DNA from: Psophocarpus tetragonolobus
Taxonomy: Eukaryota; Streptophyta; Magnoliopsida; Fabales; Fabaceae
Direction of reading: 5' to 3'
Assembly: GCA_037954015.1 (NCBI GenBank)
Contig: CM075692.1
Span: 56,581,730-56,645,729, forward strand
DNA: 64,000 nt
A model generated the notes under the pieces. The model saw only the letters and a program-made list of their open reading frames with translations, was not told where the DNA came from and searched no databases. A program made the translations under genes and the position numbers. Shown here piece after piece: positions 36,556 to 50,042 of this stretch (position 1 is its first letter; each line of letters opens with the position of its first letter).

Positions 36556-39500
36556 TTATGTTTCTTACTACAGTCAAAACAAGAAAATTTTGTGAACATG
36601 AAAATTTGTGGCATTCTGGTTGGTGGAAAGTCAAGTGTATTTTATTGCTTGTATCAATGGCTCTCCCATTTTTCTTCCCTTCACAAGTTGTTCAAATATA
36701 TGGTATGTTTAACAACCACACAGTTCTAATAACAACAGTCATATTGATGAAACATTTGCTTTTTTGGTACAATGCAGTTGGATTTTGGTTTTAGTTGGTT
36801 TTGGTTTTGCTTATGGTTCTTATGTCACAATTTGGGTTACAGAAAAGGAGAAGTTCTTGTAAAAACTATTCATAGAAAAAACTGTCAATTTTATCATTCA
36901 AATAGTTTTCATTAATACGATTTTTTTTCTAGTTTAAAATACATGTAGTATAAAAAATGTTATACTGACATTTAATCACAACCTTTTATTTATATGAATT
37001 TTAAAGTATTAATTGGTAAAGTCAACAAACTTACCATATATCAAGGGGTGTGATTGAATGCCGGTGTAAAACTTTCTAGGGTTCATAAGTTTTTTTCTAT
37101 CACTTTTCACTCATTGAAAACAAAACTCCACTCTTTCTTTCCCTTCTCTTGGATATCATTGAATAAGAACCATAACACACCTTTGATCTTGTAAGTGAGA
37201 TTGCTCATATTGGTGCAGGGTAAGCTTCAAATCCTGCATTTTCTTTTTTTTTTTGTTTTTTGAAGAATGGTCAATATCCCTTCATTTGGTACAAGTCTTG
37301 GATTGTGTACTTTCATATCTATGATGAATCTCAAAGGTGTTCTTTGAGAGACTCCATTAATACATTCTATTTGCTTTATTTTTCTCTTTGTAGATTGTTA
37401 CTTACATGCATGTTATGGTTTATGTTTACACAAAATATTTCTTCTTTTACAACTTGTGAGTGTCATCCATTTTATCACTTGGTGGAATAAATACGGGACT
37501 CCAGAAGAATAAACTGGGTAGATGTAAACATGATTATTTCTGCAACAATTCATAGATAAACCTAAAGTCAAATTTCATATCTTGTTCTAAGGATGAGAAC
37601 AATGTACCTGAATTCTGAATCAGACCTGTGTACAGGTTATTTTGGTGCTCATTAAGTAAATTACTGAAGTTTTAGCTTTTAGATAATTTAAAAGATCCTG
37701 CATTGGATGGCTCAAAACTTCAATGCCATATGAAAATAATTGTTTGATATAGGTACACATAATTTGTTTTTGTAATGTTTATTAATATGGATATTAACTT
37801 TGTTTACTATTTAAAAATGTTATGACTATGGAGATTACAAAAAGAAATTGATAATATATAATTAATTTGAAAGTCAGACATAAAACAAATTTAATTTAAA
37901 GTATGCTTACATTTAAATTGTTCAAGTTAATATCCTAAGCCACTAAGGATTTCAATGAATCCCACAATCCTATCTCACTAATTGTAAAACATTTAAGAAT
38001 ATTGGTACAAATAATGAATCCAAAAGTTTCTTAACTTAATATGATCAGATATGTTAGTTTTCATGGTCATATTACTTTATAAGATATTCTCCTAATTAAT
38101 AATGAATAATATATACAATTATAAAGCAGAGATAATATGTGATAATGTGTTTGTCATTATAGAACATTAATACCAGTTTTTAACCATTAATCTTAATAAC
38201 AATTTATGTATTTTTTTATACATTAACATGTTATTGTGCTGACACAGGTGCTCCCTTGGACTTTTTATGTCAATGTTGTTTTATGTTGCCTCTATTTGTT
38301 GAATTATCTATATGTACACATCATATGCCTCAGGAACCTCATGTTCTCTAAATATAATTCTACTTGCTGCAATGATGGTTATATCTTTAAATTCAATATT
38401 ACTCGTTGCAACTAGTGGTATTTTTAATAGTTACAATGATGTTGTAACAGTATTGTTTGCACAATATATCACCATGTATAAAGTAATTAGTTGTTCATAT
38501 TCAACATATATAATTAAGTTTCCCTAATAGTTTTTGTTTCCTTTTAAAAAAATAAAATTTATGTTCTGTTATTTAAATGTTTAATTATTAGAGGTTAATA
38601 GATGTCTTTTATCTTCAGGAATTATGGCTTCTTACATTGTTTTTGTTTGGTTGTCAGAAGGTCAGGATTTTCCAACCCATATATCTATATATGGTTCTTA
38701 AGAAAAATGTAGACATTATATCACTTTGTTTGGATGATATTCTCTATAAGCACTTTTAGAGAAAATAAATACAAAGAAAAAGGTCAAAACAACTTTTTCA
38801 TAAGTTATTTTAAATGATGTGTTGTATGTGAGTCTTTTTACATGATAATTTTTAAAAAGTTTCATATCTTCCAATGTATTGAGGTTGTAGTTTTACAGTT
38901 GGATGTTGTTGGTTGGATGTAGAAGAGAAATTGGGTGGAAGGAGGGAGTATTTTGTACTACTTAGAAAGCTGGTCTTCTTTCTTCATTTTTTTTTAAATT
39001 GAATTAATAAAATATACAAAACTGGACCTTGTTAATCAAGTGCTGCAACATATTGACATATATTTATTTGGATGAAGATTAAATGAAATTCTCTTTTTAC
39101 ATGCAATGAAATTCACTGAACAGTAGTTGATGCCATGCTAACTTGGTTCAATGTCTACTTCAAATCATATATTTTATTTTGAAATTTATTTTATAGATGG
39201 TGGAGTTATGTAGATCTCTATCATGGAATTTCAGTGAACCTTCCACCATAGGATGTGAGACAAAGAATCAAGGAAAAGGAAATAGTGGCTAGATAACTAT
39301 ACTAGTACGTTTTTGACTCAATTAAATTTGAAAACCTTCTGTTTAGTTCCTCTACACTTCTCTACTGAGTTCAAAATTCTTCCTTCAGTCTTTTTTTGGT
39401 GATTATTAAGGTTTAAATTAAATAGTAGATTTTCTATTAGTGTTGGTGGAAGGTTTCAAATAATGTTTAGGTTGTTGTTTGTCTTAAATCTATGATGTGA

Positions 39501-41396
39501 CATTACCATATTTAAGTCTTTCTTCTTGCATATGAAATAGCTTGGGATGAACATTTTTTTTAAAATTCTTAGTAGTTAAGGATAAAGGAAAATGACTTTG
39601 ATAGGATCTGATAAAGTGGAGAGATATAATATCTAGCCTAGTCGATCTGTCATTCATTTTTAGCACCACAATACTTCAATTGTGATGCTAAATGCTTGTT
39701 AATGCAGTGTTCTAATAAAAGCAAGAACCATCTAAAAGGATAAAGTGTTTAGTAGCATTCAACAACTAAAAGGCACATGTAAGGATATGCATAGAGGTTT
39801 TAAGTTTTAACTGATCATGTTTACCATGTGGCATATACTGTACCACATGCTGTCTAGTTTTCTTACAAGTTTTACTACCAATGCTACTATTAGAATTTTT
39901 TGTAGGCCTATGCATTCTTTTTGTTGACTCTTCAAGATATTTTTTTTAGTATCTGTCTGAATTAGTATTAAAAAGCATAATTTGATATTATGGATATTTC
40001 TTCACATGAATGTTTTAGTCACCCTCTTATTTTTTGTTATATACAATTTCCTAATTTCTTAACAGGGCTTCCTTATTGCCATATTTGCAATTGTGATGGC
40101 AGCCTTTTCCATAGGCATTGATTAAAAATACTTTCAAGTTAATCGTTCTTTAGTGTTCTAAAGCATTCCTAGTTGCTTCAAAATTAGAGAGTTCTAAAGC
40201 TTTCCTTATTGCTTCAAAGCCTTTTCCAGTAAATTCAGAAAGATTGCTTGTTGCTTCAAAATCCATTCTCAATCATTTTCTAGAAATTAGGAAGCTCTAA
40301 AGCTACCTTTTTTCTTTGATCTAGCAAGACACCTTAATCATGCTGCAAGTTGAAGTAAAATTTTGTTTTAGAAAAGTCAAGAAAAAAATAATTCCCCCTA
40401 TATAAGATAATAAAAAATTTGGATCATAGTCCTTTCATCAACATGATCAAACAAGAATTATTTAATTTTAATCTTAGCCATATTGTGACAAATAGAAAGC
40501 AATGTTAATATCCCTCATATTAAAGTGATTTTTTTTGTCCTTTTTAGTTTACAAAAAACAAAGTTGAACATGAAGATGATATACCTTATAGTTATGGATC
40601 TTTTCACATGGTATTCTCTTTAGGGGCAATGTACTTTGCAATGCTATTCATCAGTTGGGATCTGAATAACTCAGCCAGAAAGTAAGCAACTTAAATACAT
40701 CATATGGTTAACTAGTGCTTTATGTATGATGGTTTTTGACATTTTGTGTCCTACACTTCCTGCATGAATGATGCACTCATCAAACCGCCAGGTGGAGCAT
40801 TGATGTTGACTGGATAAGTACATGGGTGAAAGTTATCAATGAGTGATTTGCAACAACAATTTATAGTATGTGAGTGTATTACTTAATAGAAACAATTATT
40901 TCCTATAATATTTCATTAGCTAGCTTCAACTTCGACCATAATGTTGTTCATATTAATAAGACAAATTTTATTTTAGAAATTTTAACAAAACACTCTTTAA
41001 CACACTTTTTTCAACACATTATCTACTATTATAGGTTAAAGTTTATTGAAAAACATAAAGTTTGATGATCACATCTCATTTAATACTTCTTTATCTTGAA
41101 TTTATAGTTTTTAATAAATTTCAATGATGTGTAACACTACTCATGTTAATATGCTTTACATATAAACATCAACACATGGTGATGGTGGTAATAATAATCA
41201 GTAGTGGATTGTAAAAGTGAAGTATAACCAGTTTGATACTTTAATGATGCACCTGCTTCTCCAATTCATATCTTAATTGCTTTTATCTTGTTTACTTTAA
41301 ATAGTATGGATGTTGATTTCCCCAGTTGTGAGACATAACAAAGTCGTAGATAATGATGGAACTGTGCAAGAGACAACTGACTCAGTTATGGCATGA
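36556..41396 (+). pseudogene. SERINC/TMS1-family membrane protein pseudogene, longer copy 2
   Basis: Ten exon remnants in order. 36556-36702: MFLTTVKTRKFCEHENLWHS then GWWKVKCILLLVSM. 37196-37219: EIAHIGAG. About 37432-37510: IFLLLQLVSVIHFITWWNKY then a stop. 38248-~38400: CSLGLFMSMLFYVASIC, stop, then SGTSCSLNIILL. 38592-38660: VNRCLLSSGIMASYIVFVW. 39197-39304: EPSTIGCETKNQ. 40066-40137: GFLIAIFAIVMAAFSIGID. 40548-40681: HEDDIPYSYGSFHMVFSLG. 40792-40865: WSIDVDWISTWVKVINE. 41305-41396: IWMLISPVVRHNKVVDNDG ending DSVMA. Disabling changes are TGA 38300-38302 (Gly codon), TAG 39290-39292 (Trp), TAA 40123-40125 (Ser), TGA 40844-40846 (Trp) and apparent donor loss after the fourth exon. The N-terminal exon or exons are not found. 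Order and phases match the plant family, so it was once a real spliced gene copy and not a processed copy. Confidence 0.93.
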
Positions 41397-41984
41397 TGAC
41401 AAAGGCAAAATCATCAACATTCTCACAAAAGAAAACTTCATCCTTTTAAATTTTTTCTATTCTTTAATAGATTTTTATTCTTCCACCTACTTAATGTTTA
41501 ATGGTTAAAAGGAAAAAGTCAAGAATGTAATTTAATTAGGGGTTGACTGAAATATAATTTTAAAGATAGTAGTATTAGTTCTCACAACTCACTCTGTACT
41601 TATAGCGAGCGATAATATTTATATCTATATCATGCTTAGTAAGGTATAATCTGATGTAATACAAGCTATGATTGGTTCAGCTGGAGTGGGCCACAAATTA
41701 AATGGTTGAGTTGGTTTGAATTTTTAGAGTGTTTGCTAATATCATTTTCTTAAATTTAAATCAAGAAGAAACATCCTCTTGGGTACAAGGTTTTGTATCG
41801 ATTAGTTTGGATAACTTATAAATATTGGATTAGGATGACTGAGTCCATTAAGAGACAAGAAAACAACCAAACAAAATAGACAAGTCAATTTGCCAAAACT
41901 TATTTGGTCTATAGAGCTAACATTGGTCAACAAGTGGTAGCTGTTTGTCCCTTAATCATCCTTTATAAGGTGATTTAGGATCTA
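41397..41984. other. SERINC 3' flank, copy 2
   Basis: Counterpart of 20813-21394. Shared words include gacaactgactcagttatgg, ggggttgactgaaatataat and ttggtctatagagctaacat. It differs by small insertions such as gaaaacaaccaaacaaaata near 41860. No independent gene is seen. Confidence 0.75.
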
Positions 41985-43030
41985 AATTTTAATTAATATG
42001 TGTATATATATTAATTATAAATTGGACTTTAACTTAAACAGTGATCAAAGCTTCAATTTTATAATATGATTTTCTTTTATAACATCTAATAAAAAAATAA
42101 ATTGCCCACATTAATTATATTTTATATTCACTTTTATAATTAAAAAATTAATTTTAATTTTTCATATTAAGTAATTAATTTTATTAAATATTTAATCATA
42201 ATAAATATTAATTTTGATAATTTAACATTAAGTAATAACATTAAATTTGACCATTAAGTATGCATATATTTTAAATTTTTTAAAATATATTTCATAAATT
42301 ATTCTATCATAAAATAGACTAGAAGAAATGTTGGTCTTAGGTGAAAATACACTTATCACTCATGAGGTTTTGTATATATTTCTGCATTTTACATAGATTC
42401 TTGATATAAATTGGTGCAATAATATATGATTAATTTCTTTTAAAGTCGTGAATAATTGATGTTAGAATGTTTGTAATAAAATTTCTTATTAATTGTTTTT
42501 TTGTGTTTTAAGCTAGGTTAAAAAAATCGGATTGGCTGACCGGTTCGACCGAAAAACCAGTGAACCAGTTTAGTATCTAGTTTGATCAAAAAATCGATGA
42601 ACTAGTCTAGCATCTGGTTTGGTTAATACTGAAAACCGACCAAGCAAAAACCGGTTTTAAAATAAAAAAACTTATGAAAATCGGGGGTTCAACTGTTTCA
42701 TTTTTTTATAAATTTTTCTAATTTTTGTAAATACACCCTTGTTTTCTCAATTCCATCCCTTTTTAATTAAAAAATTAATAAAAAAAAGAGGTTAACTTAG
42801 CGATATGAAGATTTATATAGTAAAAATAGTTTTTTCTTTAATAATTACCTCCTAATAAATTTTTTTGTTTTATAATCTTAATTGTTATAATATATTAATA
42901 ATAAAAAACACAATTTTATTAAGACCGGTTCAACACTAGTTCAACAATGGTTAAACTAATAAACTGTGAACAATACTTTCATCGGTTCAAATAGGGTCCA
43001 GTTTTAAGATCATAAGTTTTAAGTGTGTAG
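41985..43030. repeat. C repeat, copy 3 (longest)
   Basis: Begins aaattttaattaatatgtgt and includes the internal part ttgaccattaagtatgcata that is absent at 21395 but present at 17755 and 50043. It ends with agaccggttcaacactagtt and the gtgtagggcctgttg junction to Q. Motif words are ggttcgaccgaaaaaccagt and gcaaaaaccggttttaaaat. Confidence 0.82.
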
Positions 43031-44974
43031 GGCCTGTTGAAAACATATAAAGTTGGAGTTCAAAATGCAAGTTTTTTACAAATGGATTTCCATCAAAAGT
43101 AGTGGTTTATTTATTTAGATAAAGGCTAATTTCTTTTTGTTTTATAAAGATAATATCAACATTCACTTTCTAAATTTTATTCTGTACGATATAAGATTGG
43201 TAACTATGGTATTATGAATGTAATTTGGATTTATATGTAATTAAACAAGAACTGGACAAGTATGTCTAAACCAAGACAACTATTACCATAATTATTTTTT
43301 TGTATGCTTAACCAACACTTAAAAAACAACCTAATTACATTACAAATCACAAGCTACATTCATCTTCATGCTGAATTTTGGATCGATGCTACTTCATTAA
43401 AATAGTAAGATTTGTATAATACAAATATTAGTTCATGTTTCACTAATGTTTGTGTTGTTTTGCTATTGAAATTTTCAAATGTTTTTCTCACTTCTTGGAC
43501 ATTCAAAATTGACGTGGCTTTTTTTATCTTTATACGGTACAATTTCTTGAATTTTGAATAACAACTTCAATTTTATTTTATTTTTTGTATGAGAACATAC
43601 CTTGACTTTGTAGGACATGTTAAATATAACATAAATTAACCTTGTCTCTTAAATGTACGACAGTTTGAATTTAAGATTTAAAGGATAGAAGATAAAGGAA
43701 TATATATTCAATAAAATATTATTTAATCTAATTAATTTTAAACTAAAATTATGAATATTAAGATATTTTATAAATTATAATGGATTCGGTAAAATGATAT
43801 TATTTTAAATATTTATTTATTATTTCAAAACTAATGCTTAAAAACTAAATTATCATTATGTGGCAAAAAAATTTCTAGAAAACTTAATATATAAATTTTT
43901 ATAAATCAATAATATTTATTTATTATAATTTTAATTTTAAAAATCTAAAAAATTTATTCAATTTTGTTTGTAAAAAAAATGCAGAAAATTTGCTGCCAAT
44001 TTTAAATATGTAGAAAAATTTGCTACCAATTTAATATTCGTAGGAAAGTCTTACAAGTAATTTTTAGAGGAAAATTTGCAAGAAATTTTTGTACCATTTT
44101 CATATTCATAGGAAAGTTTACCGTTACTTTTCAAATTTACAAGGAAATTTTTATGAAATTCTTGTAGATTTTTTTTTTTACGAAAAGTCTCAAAATATTT
44201 ACACAAATCTTTTTCTTCTAAAAAATAGCAAGTATTTTCTGCAAATGTTTTCTCATGAAACAACAGCAGGAAATTAAAACTTTTGTAATAGTATTAATAA
44301 TATTAAATAAATATTTATTTATATGAAAAATTAAAATTATATAAATAGAATAATTTTAATTTTGAAATTTTCATTAAAATAATAATATTGTTGAGTTATA
44401 CATAAATAGCTTGGTGGTGGTCGTGCTTTTCGCGGTAAAGATGTGGTGCATTACCAAAAAGGAAAGAAAATAAAATAGAGAAAAAGAAATAAAAAATAAA
44501 ACAAAGACTTTTACATTATCAATGACAAAATTGTAATATTCAAATAAATTATTTTAATTTATAATGGTTAATTATATGAAATTGAAAGCATTGTTTTTAT
44601 TAAATATGTAAAAACTTTTAAAAATAAGAATAAAGATATATCTATTCTAAAAATAAAATTAAAACTAATAACTAAAATTAGACTAGATGTTATGATTATA
44701 TTCTAAAATGATTAATTTAGAACCATAGACAAAATTGTAATATTCAAATAAATTATTTTAAATTTATTATGATTATATTATATAAAATTAGACTCACATA
44801 TTTAATAAATATAAATTTAAATTAATTATATATGCATGTTATATAATTTTATATTTTAAATGTTTCTTTTATAGACTAGATGTTAGTTTTTATTAACAAC
44901 AAAAATTAAAACTATGACATTTTTTCATATCTCTCATTCCTTAACTAATTAAGATATTATATATCCCTTTTTAT
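43031..44974. repeat. Q module, copy 2, with decayed element at 43975-44275
   Basis: Same order as 22196-24296: gataatatcaacattcactt, gaattttggatcgatgctac, ttctcacttcttggacattc. It then has the small decayed element with gcaagaaatttttgtaccat and caaggaaatttttatgaaat. About 300 bp near the right end is deleted or scrambled relative to copy 1. Overlapping frames on both strands at 44051-44277 are artefacts of the inverted word pattern. Confidence 0.83.
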
Positions 44975-46619
44975 TTGAAATTAATGTTAACAATATAAAA
45001 TATATAGTTTATAAGAAAATATTTGATAAGTTATAGGATAAATTATAATATTCAATATCTTATAATGATATATGAAAATGATGATTTGATTTTAATTAAA
45101 ATATACACACTTAAAGGGAATATTTACATATAATTTGTTTACATTTTTATATATTTGACGTAAAAAATATATTTATATTGTAATAAAATTAAATATATAA
45201 AACTTTCATCCTTATTTTAAGAAATTATAATTTCATTCTTTTTTATTTACCAATTCTAATCTTAAGTTTAAAAACTTTAAATATCCCAACATTCCTTGTG
45301 TCATTTTTAAAAATATTACACTAATAAATATGTAATGTAATAAATTAGTTAACAGAAAGAAAGGTTCTAGGATCAGCTAACAAACTAGTATTATTAACAA
45401 TAGCAAAGTTTGATTCATAAAAAATATATTATACTAATACACTTTCAAATGGTGCAATGACTAACACTCTCTTAGTCATTTATTTTATATAATAATATAT
45501 AGCATTAAATTTCTACATATAACTTTAAATAATATATCTATTTAAATAATAATAAAATTTAATAAATACAATGTATTATTAAATTTAAAAATTAAAATAT
45601 AACTAATTAGTAACACAGTGCTACGAAATGATTTGATTCATATTGATATATGTTATTCTTAATTATATTAATAAATTAAGAAAATAGAAATAATTTTTTA
45701 AATAAAATTGTAATTTTTTACTATAATTATGAAAAGTTACATGAGCTTAATTAATTGTTTAGATTTACTATAATTTTTTACTATAAATAAAAACAAAGCA
45801 TAATTAATCTTAATCATTAGATTTAAATAAGAAAATGAATAGAAATAATAAAGAGTAAGTATCTTATACTTACTGGATCTTTTTCCATTCTAAGAATAGA
45901 ATTAATATTTTCTATCCACATAGTTTTATATATTAAAAATAAGAATGTCCTTATCCTCCATTACTAGTTACTTTATGTTTTTACCAAAATATTAATTCAA
46001 AAAATTTATTTTTGTTTAGAAGAAAAAAATTTCTTTTTCTACTAATTTATGATAGAAAGAATGTTAAGAATTAATAATTTTACATTTTAATATTATAAAC
46101 TAAATATTATATTTTAAGTATCTATTTTTTAAGTTATTTAGGACTTTGGTAAAAAATAAAAGTTAAAAAAGTCATAAAATCTTATTTTAAAGGTAATAGT
46201 ATTACTATTTCTACAAAATTATAAAAAACAAAATTGAAAAAATGCATGTTTATCAATGGTTTATTAAAAAATTGCAATACATGAAATGAGATGTGTGATG
46301 TCTGTTAGAAGATATAATAACTAAACATTTTCTGTCACATGGATGTGACATAATTCATATTACTTGGGAGAAATATTATTTCCAATATGCAACTTGCATT
46401 GTTCTTTAAAAAGAATTCAATGTTTTTTCTAAATATAACATAATAATTTTAGAAGAAACATTTTTCATGCTAATCTTTTTGTTGTTAAATTCATAATACA
46501 ACTTTAATAAAAATAAATAAATCAAATTGTTAGAAAAATATATTTAATTATAATCTCACACTTATTTCTTATTATTTAAAAATATGTATAAAGTTATGTG
46601 TTAAAAGTATTTAAAGTAT
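44975..46619. repeat. P module, copy 3
   Basis: Matches 13166-14844 from attaatgttaacaatataaa through gttatgtgttaaaagtattt. Small indels include an extra tttactataattttttacta near 45765. No gene is seen. It is followed directly by a single satellite monomer. Confidence 0.88.
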
Positions 46620-47205
46620 AAAGTTACCTGAGTTGTTTGTGACCTATCTTTTCTTCCTCTTCCCTTTCACTAATTTGACTCAGTAACCTGCGATTCAGAG
46701 GCAAAAGGGTGAATCCAAGTTTTGATTTTGAAATGAACCATAGGAAGAAAGAGGGTCCATTTAGTATGGAGAATTGGGGGATTTAGTGCTTTGGTTGGGA
46801 CTGAGAGAGGCATTCAGCCACCTTTCTAAAACAGAGAAAGAAAGAAACCATAGTGACAAGAAACAAACCATAAAATATAAAACCTTATAGAATTAGAATC
46901 CGCCTTTTATATCATTATGTTACTAAATATTAATTATTATTGACTTTAAAGATACAACCATACCAACTAAATCATACAATTTATATCATTTTTAAAGTTA
47001 TTATTATCAAATTCAACAAATTGTTTTTAATATAAATCATAGATGTGACTGAATGATGTAAATCCGTTTTGATCAATGTTAATTTGAGCCTATTAGTTTG
47101 AGTCAAATAATTTATTATAACAAGTATACATTTGATTAATGTATAGGTTAGATTTTCAAAATACAATTTAAAGCATGTGAATTTTTTGTGGCCACTCTTT
47201 CCTTC
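46620..47205 (+). repeat. Solo satellite monomer, second block
   Basis: One monomer between P and R, nearly the same as 14845-15420 and sharing gagggtccatttagtatgga and acagagaaagaaagaaacc. It lacks the attatttatt segment after tttcactaat. The 61-codon minus-strand frame at 46981-47166 is the same positional frame seen in array monomers. Confidence 0.88.
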
Positions 47206-48205
47206 CTTTTCTCTTTCCTGTCATATCTTTAATTTTGAAAATCAAAGGAGAGTTCGTATTAGAGACTTATACTTCAGCATTTGTTATTTTAAAATCTAAC
47301 ATTGTGTTTTAATGAGACATTTTAAGATTTTAAAAAATTTGAAAGGCTATCAATTTGAATTACTTTCATTTGAATTTCTTTCATTTTGTAAATTTTTTGT
47401 TTGGATAAATCATTTGAAATTTCTTAAATTTCAAATTTTATTTGGATAAGGTAATTCAACTTCCATATTAGCCAAATCAATTCAATTTTTTTAATCTAAG
47501 TTTTTTAGTTTGGATATGACAAATCAATTTTTTAAATTTCAAATTTTTTGAAACTTTTATAAATTACTTAATACATATATAAATTATGATAAAGGAGAGA
47601 ATGAAAAATAAAATATACAAAAAAATAATTTATTAATTAATGAAAAATAAAGTAAAAAAATCAACTAATATCTAAAAATAAGAAGACTTAAAAAAAACTA
47701 AACTAAAATAACTTTTCATACAAAACTAGTAATTACCTAAAAAACTACTAACTTTTTAAGTATAGAATAAAACTGAAACCATTTCGGTTACTTTTTCATC
47801 TTTTAGCTACAATTGAACGCAAGTGAAACACAGTTTATACTTATATAGTCATTGCTAGTGCCTCTTTTTGTAACAATCATAGCAAAAGAACATAGAATGA
47901 TTCACATTTTTTACCATGAAGCTCGTAACGGGAAAATCTATCATGAAATAATGAAAATCATAAAACATAGTAGTTGATATTATTTCTATTCTTTTTCCCA
48001 TCTTTTGTACAGGATAACAACTAATTGCCATTCATTTGACGTAAAAATATAATGATAAAAACTTTTGGAGGAAAATTACTCAAAAGTCCTATTCTATTTA
48101 CATGTTGTAACAAGCTAAATAGATATCCACAAATCCCTTTACAACTTGGAAATCAAGTGATCTGATTCAACTGCCAAGAAACAAGAATTCACATTAATTA
48201 GATAA
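47206..48205. repeat. R module, copy 3
   Basis: Matches 15420-16412 nearly throughout (ggagagttcgtattagagac, ccatttcggttactttttca, aaatctatcatgaaataatg). No gene is seen. Confidence 0.85.
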
Positions 48206-49286
48206 TTTAGAACCATCAGAAATAAAGGTTTTTCCCTCACCAGAAAGCCAACCACTTCATTCTTCGTCAGCAGTGACTTTCAGGATATCAAGCCATCACT
48301 GGGAGCCTCCACTTCTACGCCTAGCATCAAGGTTCCTCCTAATATCAACCTCATACCTTGCCTGCAGTACCTAGATCCAAATAGCATCACCACCTTGTTA
48401 TTTTTTAGCCTTTTTCTGAACCTCCCCAAAGGAAATTCCTTTGCACAGATTCTATGGCTTTAGACACCTTCTTAGGAGCCTTGAAAAAGATAGAAAATAA
48501 AGAGGTAAAATAAAGAGGGTGGATTTGATCAAGAAAATCCTTCTCCCTATTGACACTGTATTTTGTCTCTACGAGGTTAAGTTGTCTCTCATTTTATCCA
48601 GGACAGGCTTCCACACACGCTCACATCTCACATTTGCCCCCATAAGAATCCCAAGGTAGGAGAAATGCATTTGCAGAACTCCGCAATTAAGGATTGATGA
48701 AAAGGAACCCACCTTCGACAATGTCACCCCAATTACCCCTAAGCTACTCTTATGGAAATTAATCCTCAGGCCTGAGGCCAACTCATAGCATCTTAAAGCA
48801 CTTTTTAAAGAAAATACATTTTGAAGTTCATGAGAAATCAGGAAAATTTTATCATTTGCAAACTGTTGGCATACTATCTGGAAGCAATGCTTGTTAAGGT
48901 TAATACCTGAAATTAGATATATCGAGCTTTTTGAATCAACCCTCCTAGCCCTTCAGATCACCCTGACATAATCCTCTCTGCATATAGAACTCCTTCGCCA
49001 CACTCCCATTAACCAATATTGAGACTGATGATGAAGACAAACAACCATGATCCAACTTAATTGTTTGTCCCCAAAACCAAATCGAGATTACATGTAAAAC
49101 ACGAACGCCCAACTAACAGAGTCATACACCTTCTTGAAGTTAGCCTTAAAAACCAATAAGGGCTTCTTATGATGTTTTGCCTCTTGGATCACTTCATTAG
49201 CTACAACCACATTGTTAAGCAATTGCCTCCATTTAATAAAAGTTATCTGCATTTCCTCAATTATGCTTGGAAGTACCTTTTGTAGT

Positions 49287-49294
49287 CTCCTTGC
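49287..49294. repeat. Left 8-bp target-site duplication of hAT-type element
   Basis: ctccttgc immediately left of the terminal inverted repeat. The right copy is ctctttgc at 49842-49849, one mismatch. Eight bases is the hAT superfamily value. Confidence 0.85.
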
Positions 49295-49841
49295 TAGGGA
49301 TGGCAATGGGGCGGGGCGGGTGCGGGTTTGACCCTCCCCATCCCCATCCCCGCAAAGTGCGGGACGGGTTCGGGTTTGGGTATAAAAAGAGGGTGTGAAA
49401 TTTTAATCTCCATCCCCGTCCCCGTCGGGTATTTTCGGGTTCGAGTATACCCACGGGTACCCATCATATTATTTTTTGTAATTTAAATTTATTTATTTAT
49501 TATTAAATAAATTATATTATTAAGTTATTAATTATATTCTAATTTAAAAAGTATATAAAGAATAATTAATAACAACAAATTATAAATTAAAGTTTAAGAA
49601 TTAAAATTTTAATTAAATATATAAATTTAAACGTATTATATAATCATTAAAATTATAACGCAGCGGGTATGAATTTGGGTATGGGGAAGTAGTCACATAC
49701 CCATACCCGTACCCTACCCGATTTAACACATCGGGTAATACCCGTACCCATACCCATACCTGGTCAAACCGGGTAATACCCATAAAAATTAGGATAGGTT
49801 TGAATGGGTACCCACAGGCATGGGTATTTTTGCCATCCCTA
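49295..49841. mobile_element. Non-autonomous hAT-type element, 547 bp
   Basis: Terminal inverted repeats are tagggatggcaa (49295-49306) and ttgccatcccta (49830-49841), perfect over 12 bp. The ends are strikingly GC-rich (gcggggcgggtgcgggtttg; gtacccatacccatacctgg) while the middle (49465-49660) is AT-rich, so composition differs sharply from the surroundings. Short repeated words cccgtaccc/gggta flank both ends and could fold subterminally. There is no transposase frame, so it would need a transposase supplied in trans. The paralogous LINE copy has an empty site at 17547-17554, proving insertion after the block duplication. Confidence 0.9.
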
Positions 49842-50042
49842 CTCTTTGCCAGTACTTTTGCAATAATTTTACACAGCACCCCAATTAGTGATATCGACCT
49901 ATAATCTCCCAATCCACTTGGGCACTCCTTCTTGGGAATCAAGGAAATGAATGAGGCATTGACCTCCCTTGGAAGCTTTCCAATAAAAATCTGTCATTAC
50001 TTTCCTTATATCCTCATTTAACACATCCCAGAAATGCTTCAC

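Larger units (their letters stand above)
48206..50042 (-). pseudogene. LINE (L1-type) reverse transcriptase remnant, copy 2, interrupted by a hAT-type element
   Basis: Paralogue of 16412-17752, same strand and same order. Readable pieces are IPKKECPSGLGDYRSISLI (about 49940-49880), LARRLQKVLPSIIEEMQIT and FIKWRQLLNNVVVANEV (49306-49200), FKANFKKVYDSVSW (motif A, with N where the metal-binding D is expected), QFANDKIFL (motif C, D to N, as in copy 1) and GLRINFHKSSLGV with GANVRCERVWKPVLDKMRD (48781-48590). About 110 bp present in copy 1 (16601-16713) is deleted near 48400 at a TTGT/TGTT microhomology. The 547-bp element splits the RT at AKVLAK/LARRL. Frames crossing the element (49257-49454, 49613-49942) are chimeric and not genes. 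Confidence 0.9.

Noticed and set aside
37260..37490. 76-codon plus-strand frame near the SERINC copy
   Set aside because: The SERINC exon here (IFLLLQLVSVIHF) is in a different frame. The long frame runs through intron sequence.
44051..44277. Overlapping ~70-codon frames on both strands
   Set aside because: They result from the inverted A-rich/T-rich words of the small decayed element in Q. They change between the three Q copies.
49257..49942. Open frames of 65 and 109 codons on the minus strand
   Set aside because: Both cross the borders of the hAT-type insertion and join LINE codons to insertion sequence. They are chimeras.
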